This document shows positions 39,320-39,992 of a stretch of DNA of 39,992 nt, in pieces. A model generated the notes under the pieces. The model was not told where the DNA came from, did no database searches, and was given only the letters and a program-made list of their open reading frames with translations. Each line of letters begins with the position of its first letter. The first letter of the stretch is position 1. The position numbers and the translations under genes are program-made. This stretch comes from a virus. The DNA is taken from positions 1-39,992 of IMG/VR virus record IMGVR_UViG_3300025099_000050; one strand, given 5' to 3'.

Positions 39320-39992
39320 ATGGACATAGTTTCAATGCATGATGAATTTAAATTACTGATGGATAAGGCAGATGGAGGAGGTTCTCCATCTTTCTTAACC
39401 TCAGAAATTGATAGATTTTTAAACGCTGCGATTGAAAAATTTGTAGCTAAACGTGCATTTGGAAATAATCCTAGAAGAACAGGGTTTGAAGAGGATCAAA
39501 AGCGTAGAGACGATTTACGTAATATAGTTAATAATGAGACTCTTGATCCTGATGTACATATCTCAACAATGAACAAGCCTAATGGAGTTTTTGTTACTTT
39601 GCCGCAAGATTATAGACATGCTATAAATGAAGAGGCATTAGTTAGAACTCCACATTCTGCAGGGACAGAAAAAAGAGTTAGTGTAAAAACTATAACTCAT
39701 GATCGCTATAATAAAATTATAGAAGATCCTTTTAATAAACCTGAAAAGAATACTGTATATAGATTAGATTATAATAATGACAGAGTAGAACTTATCTGCG
39801 GTGAAGGTCAGGTTATAGATAATTATTATCTTAGATACCTAAAGAATCCTGCAATAGTAGATAAAACTACTGGTGTTAATTGTGATTTAGCAAAACATAC
39901 ACATAGAGAGATTGTAAGGATGGCTGTCTTGGAAGCCTTAGAGAATACTGAGAATCCAAGATACCAATCAAGTAAAATTGAACTTAACGAAA
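39320..39992 (+). CDS. Putative head-tail connector/ring protein, 3' partial
   Basis: An open frame from the ATG at 39320 runs to the end of the window (about 224 residues, no stop). It begins MDIVSMHDEFKLLMDKADGG and continues SEIDRFLNAAIEKFVAKRAF, then a beta-rich middle (FVTLPQDYRHAINEEALVRT and VYRLDYNNDRVELICGEGQV) and a helical end (HREIVRMAVLEALENT). The layout, DNA-side helices then a beta region, resembles phage head-tail joining proteins that follow the capsid genes. Role inferred from position. Confidence 0.6.
   Translation, partial: MDIVSMHDEFKLLMDKADGGGSPSFLTSEIDRFLNAAIEKFVAKRAFGNNPRRTGFEEDQKRRDDLRNIVNNETLDPDVHISTMNKPNGVFVTLPQDYRHAINEEALVRTPHSAGTEKRVSVKTITHDRYNKIIEDPFNKPEKNTVYRLDYNNDRVELICGEGQVIDNYYLRYLKNPAIVDKTTGVNCDLAKHTHREIVRMAVLEALENTENPRYQSSKIELNE

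Noticed and set aside
1-39992. rRNA genes, insertion sequences, transposases or integrase
   Set aside because: None seen on either strand; the window is continuous phage gene content.

Overview
The window looks like about half of the genome of a tailed, crAss-like (Crassvirales-type) podovirus infecting a Bacteroidetes/Flavobacteriia host. Three things support this: the gene set (PhoH, IHF-like protein, GroES-like protein, large terminase, portal, scaffold and capsid on one strand; DnaB-like helicase, primase, Sak4-like ATPase, PolA-type polymerase, rIIA/rIIB-like proteins on the other), the A+T-rich sequence with few Shine-Dalgarno sites, and promoters of the Bacteroidetes TTG/TTTG ... TAnnTTTG type. 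The crAss-like assignment rests on gene content and family recognition; no database search was possible.

Layout. (1) 1-5665, plus strand: the end of a late/virion module, with a giant protein carrying an SF1 (RecD/Dda-like) helicase at its N-terminus, a 54-residue membrane-like protein and a decoration-like beta protein. (2) 5686-5779: convergent junction with a bidirectional terminator. (3) 5791-16872, minus strand: a tightly overlapping replication/recombination operon (three small proteins, DUF932-like protein, DnaB-like helicase, Sak4-like ATPase, putative SSB, primase, RusA-like resolvase, PD-(D/E)XK nuclease, rIIA-like, rIIB-like). (4) 16873-17300: gene-free, with helices that suggest a structured RNA. 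(5) 17301-23115, minus strand: SPL-like radical SAM protein, SF2 helicase, PolA-type polymerase and small proteins. (6) 23116-24592: a 1.4-kb gene-free, relatively G+C-rich stretch packed with inverted repeats and carrying two tRNA-like minihelices, read here as a large minus-strand noncoding RNA. (7) 24573-26123, minus strand: small genes separated by further RNA-like structures, including a predicted pseudoknot and a 24-bp direct repeat. (8) 26124-26550: divergent control region with two rightward terminators, a promoter and leader hairpins. (9) 26551-39992, plus strand: nucleotide/DNA-handling genes, DNA packaging, then head genes; the last gene runs off the window.

The minus-strand genes would make the replication machinery and the plus-strand genes package DNA and build the head. 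If the genome is circular or circularly permuted, the plus-strand genes at both ends of the window are one late module. The plus-strand module has recognisable host-type promoters, including two copies of one promoter module with identical internal spacing (32300 and 35700); I found none in front of the minus-strand genes. The most unusual content is the RNA: the 23.2-24.6 kb element with two anticodon-less tRNA-like structures, the pseudoknot at 25.06-25.17 kb and the folded region at 17.05-17.30 kb.
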